This document shows positions 5,963-11,828 of a DNA stretch of 11,828 nt, piece after piece (position 1 is the first letter of the stretch; every line of letters starts with the position of its first letter). The DNA is taken from assembly GCA_040752295.1 (NCBI GenBank), contig JBFMFE010000299.1:1-11828 (forward strand), given 5' to 3'. The stretch comes from JBFMFE01 sp040752295 (GTDB taxonomy: Bacteria > UBP15 > UBA6099 > JBFMBQ01). The position numbers and the translations under genes were made by a program. The notes beneath the pieces are model-generated. The model had not been told where the DNA came from. It did not search any database and was given only the letters and a program-made list of their open reading frames with translations.

Positions 5963-8631
5963 GGGGTTTCGGTGTGTTTTGTGGAGGGCGGCGGCGTTCC
6001 GTCCCGGTCCGAGAGGAGTTTCGCCCGCGCCGCCGAGAGCCTCGCGGCAGGAAGACGGAAGATTGAACAGCTCACGTAATCCATCCCGAGTTTGTGGCAC
6101 TGGAGCACGGTCTTGAAGTCGGCGGCGTGCTCGCCGCACAGTCCGATGACGAGTCCGCCGTTGACCCTGCGCCCGATGTCCACGGCGATTCCGATGAGGC
6201 GCCCGACGCCTTTCTCGTCGAACGCGTCGAACGGGTTGTCCTCGAGGATTCCCTGGTCGAGATAGAAATAGAGGAACTTGGATTCGGCGTCGTCGCGGCT
6301 CATTCCGAACGTGTTCTGCGTCAGGTCGTTGGTGCCGAAAGAGAAGAAATCCACTTCCGGGGCGATCTCGTCGGCGGTGAGCGCGGCTCTGGGCACTTCA
6401 ATGAGAACGCCGACGGCATAGGCGACGCTGGCGCCGTGCTTCCGCATGACGTAGTCGGCGACCTCGACGATGACGGCGCGCGCGCGTTTCACCTCGTTCA
6501 CGTGTCCTACGAAGGGGATCATTATTTCGGGGCGCACGGCGACGCCGCGGCGCGCCATCGCGCACGCCGCTTCGAATATGGCGGTGACCTGCATCCTCGT
6601 TATCTCCGGGTTCAGTATCCCCAGGCGGCAGCCGCGCAGTCCGAGCATCGGGTTGGCTTCCTTGAGGGACATGACCTTGCGGGCGAAGATTTCCTGTTTT
6701 TCGAGTTCCTCGCCGGCGATTCCCTGGCTTCTCATCACGGCGGCTTCCATGAGGACGGAATCGAGAGGTGGGAGGAACTCATGGAGGGGCGGATCGAGGA
6801 GTCTGAACGTGACGGGGCGCTCGAGCATCGTCTCGAAAATCTCGAGGAAGTCCTGCATGTGCATTTTCTGGAGCGCGTTCAGGTGCCGTTCGCGCTCGGC
6901 GTCCTTCTCCGCCATGATCATACTGCGGACGGTCGGCAGGCGGTCCGCCGTCATGAACATCTGCTCGGTGCGGCACAGGCCGACGCCCTCGGCGCCGAAG
7001 GCGACGGCGCGGGCGGCGTCCTCGGGGGTGTCAACGTTAGCCCGGACGCGGAGCGTCCTGATCTCGTCCGCCCATGAGAGGAGTTCGCGGAACTCCGGGC
7101 TGACGACGGCTTTCCTGAGCGGGATGGCGCCGAGGAAGACCCGCCCGGTTGAACCGTCTATGGTGATGAGATCGTCTTCGCGGACGACGAGTTCCCCGAT
7201 GACGACGGTTCTGTTATTTGTATTGACGTTCAGAGCCTCGCAGCCGGTGATGCAGGGTTTGCCCATGCCCCTTACGACGACGGCGGCGTGGCTTGTTTTG
7301 CCGCCGCGGGCGGTGAGTACGCCCTGGGCGAGCGCAAGCCCCCTGACGTCTTCGGTGGTTGTCTCGTTGCGGACGAGTATGGCGTCCTCGCCGGTCTGCC
7401 GCGCGCGTTCCGCGCCCTCCTGGTCGAAGACCACGCGTCCGGACGCGGCGCCGGGCGAGGACGGCACGCCGCGCGCGATGCTCCGCGCCTGCACCTCGGG
7501 GTCTATGTAGCGGTGGAGTATCTGGTCCAGCGTGTCCGGGCGGATGCGCAGCATCGCCTCCTCGCGGGGGATCAGCCCCTCTTTGACCATTTCGACGGCG
7601 ATCCTGACCGCGGCGGCAGCCGTGCGGTTCGACTCGCGCGACTGGAGGAAATACAGCTTTCCGCGCTCGATGGTGAACTCTATTTCCTGCATGTCGCGGC
7701 AGCGGCGCTCGAGCGCCTCGCAGGACTCGATGAACGTCTGGTGGAGATCGGGGAAATCGTTTTTGAAGTTCCGTATCCGCCGCGGCGTCCGCACGCCGGA
7801 AAGGACGTCGTCGCCCTGCGCGTTCACGAGATACTCGCCGAAGAGGCGCTTTTCGCCGGTCGTGGGGTCGCGCGTCGTCACGAGTCCGGCGGCGGAGTCG
7901 TCTCCGAGGTTGCCGAAGACCATCGCCTGCACCGTGACCGCGGTTCCGAGGTGATGCGGGATGCGGTAGAGGTTGCGGTAGGTCACGGCGCGGGGGCTTT
8001 CCCACGAGCGGAAGACCGCATGGACGGCGAGGCGCAGCTGCTCCATGGGGTCGTCCGGCGGCTGCCCGCCCGACTGCCTGCGGACGAGTTTCGCGTTGAG
8101 TTGAACGAGCTTCCTGCGGTTTTTCTCGTCGAGCCGGTGTTCCGACTCGACCCCCGCTTCCTTTTTCACGCCCTCCAAAATCCGCGCGAAGAGTTTTCTG
8201 TCTATCCCGAAAACCACTTCGCCGAAGTTCTGAATGAACCTGCGGTGGCAGTCGAGGGCGAAGGCGGGGTTGTTCGACGTCCGGGCAAGCCCGGCGGCGG
8301 CGTCGTCGTTCAGACCGAGGTTCAGGATGGTGTCCATCATTCCCGGCATGAGAACCGACGCGCCGGCGCGCACCGAGAGAAGAAGCGGGCGGTCGGCGCC
8401 GCCGAACTTCAGACCCGTTAGTTCCTCGAGCGCCCCGAGTTTTTCGCCCACCTGCCGGAACGCCTCGGCGGGCAGTTCGCCCCGCTCGAAGAATTCCCTG
8501 CAGACGTCGGTCGTGATCACGAACCCGTGGGGGACGGGCAGCCCGGCGCGCGTCATCATGCAGAGACTCGCCCCCTTGAGACCGAGCCTGTCATGAGTTT
8601 CCTCGCCGCAGTCGCCGAAGAGTACGACCAT
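5959..8631 (-). CDS. ppdK: Pyruvate, phosphate dikinase
   Basis: An 890-residue cytoplasmic enzyme that reversibly converts pyruvate, ATP and phosphate into PEP, AMP and pyrophosphate. In anaerobes it can run in the glycolytic direction and save energy through pyrophosphate. The N-terminal ATP-grasp domain opens with LFGDCGEETHDRLGLKGASL and includes SVRAGASVLMPGMMDT (86-101) and GDDSAAGLVTTRDPTTGEK (243-261). The swivelling phosphohistidine domain has GGKTSHAAVVVRG with H448 as the phospho-carrier. The C-terminal PEP/pyruvate TIM barrel includes GLCRTEQMF (551-559), SFGTNDLTQ (764-772) and the catalytic C832 in GLCGEH. Length is normal for the family. The ATG at 8631 follows GGGGGAGG and shares one base with the mazG stop (TAATG). 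The hydrophilic tail after about residue 873 is not conserved. Confidence 0.97.
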   Translation of the reverse strand: MVVLFGDCGEETHDRLGLKGASLCMMTRAGLPVPHGFVITTDVCREFFERGELPAEAFRQVGEKLGALEELTGLKFGGADRPLLLSVRAGASVLMPGMMDTILNLGLNDDAAAGLARTSNNPAFALDCHRRFIQNFGEVVFGIDRKLFARILEGVKKEAGVESEHRLDEKNRRKLVQLNAKLVRRQSGGQPPDDPMEQLRLAVHAVFRSWESPRAVTYRNLYRIPHHLGTAVTVQAMVFGNLGDDSAAGLVTTRDPTTGEKRLFGEYLVNAQGDDVLSGVRTPRRIRNFKNDFPDLHQTFIESCEALERRCRDMQEIEFTIERGKLYFLQSRESNRTAAAAVRIAVEMVKEGLIPREEAMLRIRPDTLDQILHRYIDPEVQARSIARGVPSSPGAASGRVVFDQEGAERARQTGEDAILVRNETTTEDVRGLALAQGVLTARGGKTSHAAVVVRGMGKPCITGCEALNVNTNNRTVVIGELVVREDDLITIDGSTGRVFLGAIPLRKAVVSPEFRELLSWADEIRTLRVRANVDTPEDAARAVAFGAEGVGLCRTEQMFMTADRLPTVRSMIMAEKDAERERHLNALQKMHMQDFLEIFETMLERPVTFRLLDPPLHEFLPPLDSVLMEAAVMRSQGIAGEELEKQEIFARKVMSLKEANPMLGLRGCRLGILNPEITRMQVTAIFEAACAMARRGVAVRPEIMIPFVGHVNEVKRARAVIVEVADYVMRKHGASVAYAVGVLIEVPRAALTADEIAPEVDFFSFGTNDLTQNTFGMSRDDAESKFLYFYLDQGILEDNPFDAFDEKGVGRLIGIAVDIGRRVNGGLVIGLCGEHAADFKTVLQCHKLGMDYVSCSIFRLPAARLSAARAKLLSDRDGTPPPSTKHTETP

Positions 8632-9086
8632 TACCCGCGCCTCCCCCGCTTTTCCGTCTCTTTTATTTTCTTCCAGTTCGCGACGATCTCATCCAGGGAT
8701 GAAACCTTAAGCCCGGAGAACACGTGGGGATGCCGGCGGACTATCTTTTCCGCCGCGAGGGTCATGACGTCCTCGAACGTGAAAAGCCCCTCTTCCTCGG
8801 CGATCTGAATCATCATGACGAGAATCAGGAAGACGTCGCCGAGTTCCTCGCTGAAATCCTCGATGGAGTTTTTTTTCAGTTCGCGCAGCGCCTCGTCCAC
8901 TTCCTCCCTGAGATACGGCGCGATGGAGGAGAGGGTCTGCCTGCGGTCCCACGGGCAGCCGTTTTCGGAGCGGAGTTTTTTTATCAGCCCGCGGAGTCCG
9001 TCGAGCGAGTGCGGTGCGGTCCGCGCGCGCGTTCTCCGCGTTTTGCCCCGCTTTGCGACCGGTTGTTTTTCCGGAGGATTTCCCAC
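8631..9086 (-). CDS. mazG: MazG-type nucleotide pyrophosphohydrolase (single domain)
   Basis: A 151-residue all-alpha NTP pyrophosphohydrolase; MazG enzymes cleave nucleoside triphosphates to monophosphate plus pyrophosphate, cleaning nucleotide pools or lowering (p)ppGpp. The family core is clear: GCPWDRRQT (43-51), the metal-binding EEVDE (61-65) and EELGD (80-84), RRHPHVF (117-123), and NWKKIKETEKR near the end. It carries one MazG domain, about half the length of E. coli MazG. The first 26 residues are very basic and not conserved. The GTG at 9086 is the only usable start, as no ATG/GTG/TTG occurs between it and the domain. It has no Shine-Dalgarno and follows a large folded leader. It heads the operon and runs straight into ppdK. 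Substrate preference cannot be read from sequence. Confidence 0.92.
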   Translation of the reverse strand: MGNPPEKQPVAKRGKTRRTRARTAPHSLDGLRGLIKKLRSENGCPWDRRQTLSSIAPYLREEVDEALRELKKNSIEDFSEELGDVFLILVMMIQIAEEEGLFTFEDVMTLAAEKIVRRHPHVFSGLKVSSLDEIVANWKKIKETEKRGRRG

Positions 9087-9101
9087 GGCGCGATCACATG
9101 A

Positions 9102-9178
9102 GGGGTTTCGCCGCGCGGGGCGCCGAAACCGGCGTCCCCTTTCACGCGCCGGATTTCGCGCCCCGGCGGTTTCACCCC
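9102..9178 (-). promoter_or_regulatory. Large imperfect inverted repeat in the mazG leader
   Basis: Plus-strand pairs are GGGGCGC (9117-9123) with GCGCCCC (9158-9164), GAAA (9125-9128) with TTTC (9154-9157), and CCGGCG (9129-9134) with CGCCGG (9147-9152). Single bulges lie at 9124 and 9153, and a 12-base loop at 9135-9146. Outer arms can extend this: CGCC (9109-9112) with GGCG (9165-9168) and GGGGT (9102-9106) with ACCCC (9174-9178), giving about 26 pairs. The base of the structure ends 15 bases before the mazG GTG. No T tract follows on either strand, so it is not an intrinsic terminator. On the transcribed strand the loop reads CGTGAAAGGGGA, the only Shine-Dalgarno-like purine run near mazG. 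A cis-regulatory leader is the most natural reading; I match it to no known riboswitch. Confidence 0.6.
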
Positions 9179-9216
9179 GGAATACTCAAAGACCCGAACG
9201 GTCCGGGCTGCAATGA

Positions 9217-9245
9217 ATTGTAATTAAAAGGACGGCGAAAAACAA
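9217..9245 (-). promoter_or_regulatory. Candidate promoter for the mazG-ppdK-glyS-dnaG-rpoD operon
   Basis: On the minus strand TTGTTT (9245-9240) and TACAAT (9222-9217) are separated by exactly 17 bases. The -10 matches the consensus at five of six positions and the -35 keeps the TTG core. Transcription would begin near 9210, giving a leader of about 120 bases that contains the large inverted repeat. No other gap before dnaG is large enough for an obvious promoter, so this may drive all five genes. Confidence 0.5.
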
Positions 9246-9293
9246 CGTGAGAAAAACGTTCGTGCGGAACTGCCGAAGCGTGGAACGAGTCGC

Positions 9294-9449
9294 GTGTTCC
9301 CCGTGTTTGCAGGCGCGAAATCGGCGCTGAAGCTCCGCAATTCAAAGAGGCTGACGGCACTTTTGAAAATAGATGCCTTTCGCGGGGAAGCAGACAGGTT
9401 TCTCGTGTTCTGGTTAAAGGCGAAGGACGGGCTTAAATCTCACCTGTAG
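9294..9449 (+). CDS. Possible small protein or gene remnant (doubtful)
   Basis: The frame is open from 9228 to a TAG at 9447-9449 (73 codons), but contains no ATG. GTG codons at 9294 and 9303 would give proteins of 51 and 48 residues. The predicted chain looks protein-like rather than low-complexity, with stretches such as LTALLKIDAFRGEADRFL and a basic C terminus KAKDGLKSHL. The ribosome site is poor: GGAACGAG lies about ten bases before 9294. I do not recognise it. It ends ten bases inside the 3' end of the RelE-like toxin gene on the other strand. It could be the tail of a decayed gene, a short real gene, or chance. Confidence 0.2.
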   Translation: MFPVFAGAKSALKLRNSKRLTALLKIDAFRGEADRFLVFWLKAKDGLKSHL

Positions 9450-9694
9450 ACATCGCTTCTATGACCTATGTGGAGAACGGTTACCGCATTGCCTGCGTCG
9501 TCAATCTCGTATATGACCCGATATTCACCGACCCTGATTCGCCATCCGTCGCGTCCGGCGAGTTTCCGGCAACCTTCGGGTCTTGGTTCCTCGGAGAGAT
9601 TTCGAATCGATCTTTTTATTCTTTCATAGTCACCGCGTTGCAGCGCTGCGAGTTCTTTCTGCGCCGAACGGAGTATGAAAACCTTGCGGCTCAT
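9440..9694 (-). CDS. RelE/ParE-superfamily toxin
   Basis: An 84-residue basic toxin of the RelE/ParE fold. Helices fill the first 35 residues. The core strands follow in KLAGRDGWRIRVGEYRVIYE (44-63), and the family's closing motif IGHRSDVYR sits at the C terminus (76-84). In RelE-type members, basic residues equivalent to R52, R54, R59 and R79 and the late tyrosine (Y83 here) support ribosome-dependent mRNA cleavage; ParE members instead act on gyrase. The WRIRVGxYRVIYEI and HRxDVYR pattern favours the RelE side, but this is not decisive. The ATG overlaps the antitoxin stop by four bases (ATGA). It is full length with no broken motif. No clear terminator follows its stop. Confidence 0.86.
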   Translation of the reverse strand: MSRKVFILRSAQKELAALQRGDYERIKRSIRNLSEEPRPEGCRKLAGRDGWRIRVGEYRVIYEIDDAGNAVTVLHIGHRSDVYR

Positions 9695-9894
9695 GTCCGG
9701 TTCTTCTCTATTTCATCAATCGCCTTCTCAAACGGCAGGACGTCGTCTTTCGACATTTTCGCCGCGTCATAAGCGCGTATGGATTCCAGTTCCTCCATAT
9801 CTTCGAGCAACTTCTCATAGTCCTCGATGTCGAGTATCACCGCCATTTTTTCGCCTCTGTGATCTGTAATGAATTTCTTTTCTTTGGTTTTCAT
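9691..9894 (-). CDS. Phd/YefM-like antitoxin
   Basis: A 67-residue antitoxin encoded just upstream of the RelE-like toxin. The N-terminal half has the Phd-like sequence KFITDHRGEKMAVILDIEDY (7-26), a small DNA-binding fold used for autorepression. The second half is a highly charged helix (EKLLEDMEELESI, then FEKAIDEIEKN) expected to wrap and block the toxin. I chose the ATG at 9894: AGAGG lies eight bases upstream. The alternative GTG at 9912 lies upstream of the transcription start predicted from the TATAAT at 9915-9920, so it would not be in the message. The four-base overlap with the toxin gene signals coupling. The family name rests on general pattern rather than on a decisive residue. 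Confidence 0.82.
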   Translation of the reverse strand: MKTKEKKFITDHRGEKMAVILDIEDYEKLLEDMEELESIRAYDAAKMSKDDVLPFEKAIDEIEKNRT

Positions 9895-9914
9895 TTTCCA
9901 CACCTCTCGCACAT

Positions 9915-9943
9915 ATTATATAACGAATCTCCGGTTCAGGGAA
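9915..9943 (-). promoter_or_regulatory. Promoter of the Phd/RelE toxin-antitoxin pair
   Basis: The minus strand shows a perfect TATAAT at 9920-9915. Seventeen bases upstream lies TTCCCT (9943-9938), a poor -35 that keeps only the TT and one C. Transcription would begin near 9908, leaving a leader of about 14 bases that carries the AGAGG ribosome site. A strong -10 with a weak -35 is common where the antitoxin complex represses its own promoter. Confidence 0.5.
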
Positions 9944-9952
9944 CGGTTTATT

Positions 9953-10143
9953 ATGAATACGGACGCCTCAATCAGGGATGGATCGGAACAACGGCAGCCG
10001 TGTTTTGCGGTGCAGCTTAAAGACGGGGGGCGGGGGCAGAAGTAAAAGTGGAAAAGGCTGTATGCCGTTTGCCTGAAATTCGCCTGACAACAGGTACTGC
10101 CTGCGATGATATGAAAAAGTTCAGGCGGTTATTTTACGATTGA
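9953..10143 (+). pseudogene. Possible small gene split by a frameshift at a G-run (doubtful)
   Basis: Most of the 340-base gap between the antitoxin and pgk holds nothing I can name. On the plus strand, an ATG at 9953 opens a 30-residue frame (start MNTDASIRDG, middle CFAVQLKDGG) that stops at 10043-10045. The next frame over is open from 10021 to a TGA at 10141-10143 and reads protein-like: AEVKVEKAVCRLPEIRLTTG then DDMKKFRRLFYD. The two frames overlap at G6-C-G5 (10025-10036). One extra G there would join them into a protein of about 63 residues. This could be a decayed gene, a slippage site, a sequencing error or coincidence. The ribosome site (AGGGA, about 11 bases before the ATG) is weak. 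Confidence 0.2.
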
Positions 10144-10189
10144 GGCGGAAGAGAAGGGAAACGATTCGACGTCGAGACGTGAAAGGTTT

Positions 10190-10208
10190 ACAACGGAGGT
10201 TGCGTTGT
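10190..10208 (-). repeat. Small inverted repeat downstream of pgk
   Basis: ACAACG (10190-10195) and CGTTGT (10203-10208) form a six-pair stem with a seven-base loop, 27 bases beyond the pgk stop. The minus strand continues AAACCTTTC, without a true T tract. A second dyad, CGCCGTC-A-GACGGCG at 10230-10244, covers the stop codon itself. Either could mark the 3' end of the gap-pgk message, but neither is a standard terminator. Confidence 0.3.
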
Positions 10209-10234
10209 CAATATCAATGCCGACAATGCCGCCG

Positions 10235-11428
10235 TCAGACGGCGTCGTCGAGGGCTTCCACGCCCGGAAGTTTTCTGCCTTCGAGAAGCTCGAGGGCGGC
10301 GCCGCCGCCGGTGGAAATGTGAGTTATCCTGTCCTCGAATCCCATCTCATAAACCGCCGCCGCGGAGTCCCCTCCGCCCACGATGGACACGCATCCGGAC
10401 TCCGCGACGGCGTCCGCCAGCGCGCGCGTGCCGGCGGCGAACGGTTTCATCTCGAAGACTCCCATCGGACCGTTCCACAGCACCGTGCCGCTCTCCATTA
10501 TCTTCCGGCGGTAGGTTTCGGCGGTCTCTTCGCCGATGTCAAGCCCCATCCAGCCGGCGGGGATGCTGTCAACGGGGACCATCCTCGTCTCCGCCGTCTC
10601 CGAAAACGCGCTTGCCGCCACAACGTCCGCGGGGAGAAGGAATTCCTTCCCCTTCTCCCGTGCGAGGCGGAGTATGCGGCGCGCCTCGTCGAGCCTGTCT
10701 TCCTCGAGCTTCGAGTTTCCCACTTCCCCGCCGAGCGCCTTCAGGAAGGTGAAGCACATTCCGCCGCCTATGAGCATGACGTCCACCCTGTCGAGGAGGC
10801 GTTCGATAACGGATATTTTGTCGGACACCTTCGCGCCTCCGAGGACGGCGGTGAACGGGCGCCGCGGATTTTCGAGGGCGTTTTCGAGATAATCTATTTC
10901 CTTTTTCATGAGGAACCCCGCGACCGATGCGCCGACGAACCTCGTTATGCCCTCGGTGGAGGCGTGCGCCCTGTGGGCGGCGCCGAAAGCGTCGTTGACG
11001 TAAACGTCGGCGAGCGACGCAAGCTCACGCGCGAAGCCCTCGTCGTTGCGGGTCTCTTCCTCGTGAAACCGCAGGTTCTCCAGCAGAAGCGCCGCGCCGG
11101 GAGAAAGCCCGAGGGCAAGCCCTTTCACCTCGTCCCCGACGCAGTCCGGCGCCATTTTCAGGGGGGCGCCGATGAGAGTTCCGAGGCGTTCGAACACGGG
11201 GGCGAGGCTGAACTTCGGGTCGCGCCTGCCGCCGGGGCGCCCGAGGTGGCTCATCAGAACGAGCGGCGCGCCGCGTGAAAGGACGTGCTCAATCGTCGGA
11301 ACCGCCGCGCGTATGCGAAGGTCGTTTGCGACCCTCCGGTTTTCATCGAGGGGCACGTTGAAATCCACGCGCGCGATCACGCGCTTCCCTTCGAGATTGA
11401 CGTCCTCTATCGTCTTTTTCCGGAGCAC
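10235..11428 (-). CDS. pgk: Phosphoglycerate kinase
   Basis: A 397-residue glycolytic kinase, which transfers phosphate from 1,3-bisphosphoglycerate to ADP. The N-domain substrate site shows ARVDFNVPLD (19-28, with D22 and N24), SHLGRP (60-65) and NDAFGAAHRAHAS (145-157). The C-domain nucleotide site shows GGAKVSDK (197-204), LWNGPMGVFE (317-326), GGGDSAAA (351-358) and HISTGGGAALELLEG (370-384). The length is that of a complete bacterial Pgk. The start is GTG at 11428, two bases after the gap stop, with CGGAAG eight bases upstream inside gap; it is clearly co-transcribed with gap. No tpi or eno follows, since the next 340 bases downstream hold no recognised gene. Confidence 0.97.
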   Translation of the reverse strand: MLRKKTIEDVNLEGKRVIARVDFNVPLDENRRVANDLRIRAAVPTIEHVLSRGAPLVLMSHLGRPGGRRDPKFSLAPVFERLGTLIGAPLKMAPDCVGDEVKGLALGLSPGAALLLENLRFHEEETRNDEGFARELASLADVYVNDAFGAAHRAHASTEGITRFVGASVAGFLMKKEIDYLENALENPRRPFTAVLGGAKVSDKISVIERLLDRVDVMLIGGGMCFTFLKALGGEVGNSKLEEDRLDEARRILRLAREKGKEFLLPADVVAASAFSETAETRMVPVDSIPAGWMGLDIGEETAETYRRKIMESGTVLWNGPMGVFEMKPFAAGTRALADAVAESGCVSIVGGGDSAAAVYEMGFEDRITHISTGGGAALELLEGRKLPGVEALDDAV

Positions 11429-11430
11429 GA

Positions 11431-11828
11431 TCAGAGCTTCCGTCCGACGCAGGCGCAGAGGTCCACAAGGCGGTGGGAATACCCCATCTCGTTGTCGTAC
11501 CAGGCGACGACCTTCACGTGGTCGTCGTTCACGACGAGCGTCATGGGCGCGTCCACGATGGAAGAGAGGGCGCAGCCCTTGAAATCAATGGAAACGAGAG
11601 GCTCTTCGTTGAAGCCGAGTATGCCCTTCAGCCTGTTTTCCGACGCCTTCCGGAGGGCGTCGTTGACTTCCTGGACGGTGGTTTTCTTTTCGGTGACGAC
11701 GGAGAAATCCACGACGGAGACGGTGGGCGTGGGGACGCGGAGGGCGTAGCCCGTGAGTTTCCCCTTGACCTCGGGGATGACGAGTCCCACCGCCTTGGCG
11801 GCGCCGGTGGTGGTGGGGATAATGGAGA
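11431..11828 (-). CDS. gap: Glyceraldehyde-3-phosphate dehydrogenase, C-terminal part (partial)
   Basis: The frame is open to the right edge of the window, so only about 131 C-terminal residues of a protein usually near 335 are present. It begins in SIIPTTTGAAKAVGLVIPEV, the stretch after the catalytic cysteine in this family; the SCTTN motif and the NAD-binding domain must lie outside the window. GYALRVPTPTVSVVDF and the closing AWYDNEMGYSHRLVDL are standard for phosphorylating class I GapA-type enzymes. The enzyme oxidises glyceraldehyde 3-phosphate to 1,3-bisphosphoglycerate, the substrate of Pgk, whose gene follows after two bases. Cofactor preference (NAD or NADP) cannot be judged from this part. 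The promoter is outside the window. Confidence 0.96.
   Translation of the reverse strand, partial: SIIPTTTGAAKAVGLVIPEVKGKLTGYALRVPTPTVSVVDFSVVTEKKTTVQEVNDALRKASENRLKGILGFNEEPLVSIDFKGCALSSIVDAPMTLVVNDDHVKVVAWYDNEMGYSHRLVDLCACVGRKL

Noticed and set aside
8631..9086. MazG as part of the flanking toxin-antitoxin systems because of the mazEF-mazG association
   Set aside because: In E. coli mazG follows mazEF, but here mazG is fused to the housekeeping operon by a one-base overlap, and the nearest toxin pair is of the Phd/RelE type with its own promoter.
8984..9175. A 63-codon minus-strand frame overlapping the start of mazG
   Set aside because: It runs out of frame through the mazG start and the big inverted repeat. 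Its protein is basic low-complexity sequence with no recognisable features.
9102..9178. The inverted repeat as an integron attC site or an intrinsic terminator
   Set aside because: No GTTRRRY / RYYYAAC ends flank it, so it is not attC-like. No T tract follows the stem on either strand, so it is not a standard terminator.
10214..10231. Two tandem copies of a CAATGCCG-based nine-base unit near the pgk end
   Set aside because: Only two short copies are present, which is too little to call a functional repeat or a CRISPR-type array.
10205..11278. A 357-codon plus-strand frame antisense to pgk with GGAGG five bases before a TTG start
   Set aside because: The ribosome-site match is tempting, but the translation mirrors pgk codons, is rich in His, Glu, Gly and Ala without motifs, and resembles the other antisense shadows.

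Overview
The window reads as chromosomal DNA from a GC-rich bacterium. The core genes are strongly GC-biased at third codon positions, and the short defence-type modules at both sides look more AT-rich. A compact RpoD (373 aa) and DnaG (583 aa) in the order dnaG-rpoD, a two-subunit-type GlyS, and pyruvate phosphate dikinase in the same operon fit an anaerobic, Clostridia- or Synergistota-like lineage. That placement is a weak inference from gene order and protein lengths, since no rRNA is present.

Layout from left to right. Positions 1-126 hold the open end of an unrecognised reading frame. Positions 123-762 (+) hold a toxin-antitoxin pair: a likely promoter, an AbrB/SpoVT-type antitoxin and a PIN-domain (VapC-like) toxin. 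Positions 904-9086 (-) hold one tightly packed operon read right to left: mazG, ppdK, glyS, dnaG, rpoD. The first four genes overlap at their ends by 1, 4 and 8 bases; rpoD follows dnaG after 69 bases that fold into strong hairpins. A candidate -35/-10 pair lies at 9217-9245, followed by a roughly 120-base leader with a very large imperfect inverted repeat. Positions 9440-9894 (-) hold a second, unrelated toxin-antitoxin pair (Phd-like antitoxin, RelE/ParE-like toxin) with its own promoter. Positions 9895-10234 hold no convincing gene, only a broken small reading frame. Positions 10235-11828 (-) hold pgk and the C-terminal part of gap, two adjacent glycolytic genes spaced by 2 bases.

How it works together: the central operon joins nucleotide-pool sanitation (MazG), PEP/pyruvate interconversion (PpdK), glycine charging of tRNA (GlyS), replication priming (DnaG) and the primary sigma factor (RpoD). 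It is a growth-linked housekeeping unit that resembles the classic macromolecular-synthesis operon but lacks rpsU. gap-pgk supply the lower-glycolysis steps upstream of PEP. I see no CRISPR array, phage gene, transposase, tRNA or rRNA. The most interesting material is non-coding: the folded mazG leader and the paired hairpins between dnaG and rpoD. I found no multi-gene system that I would call new.
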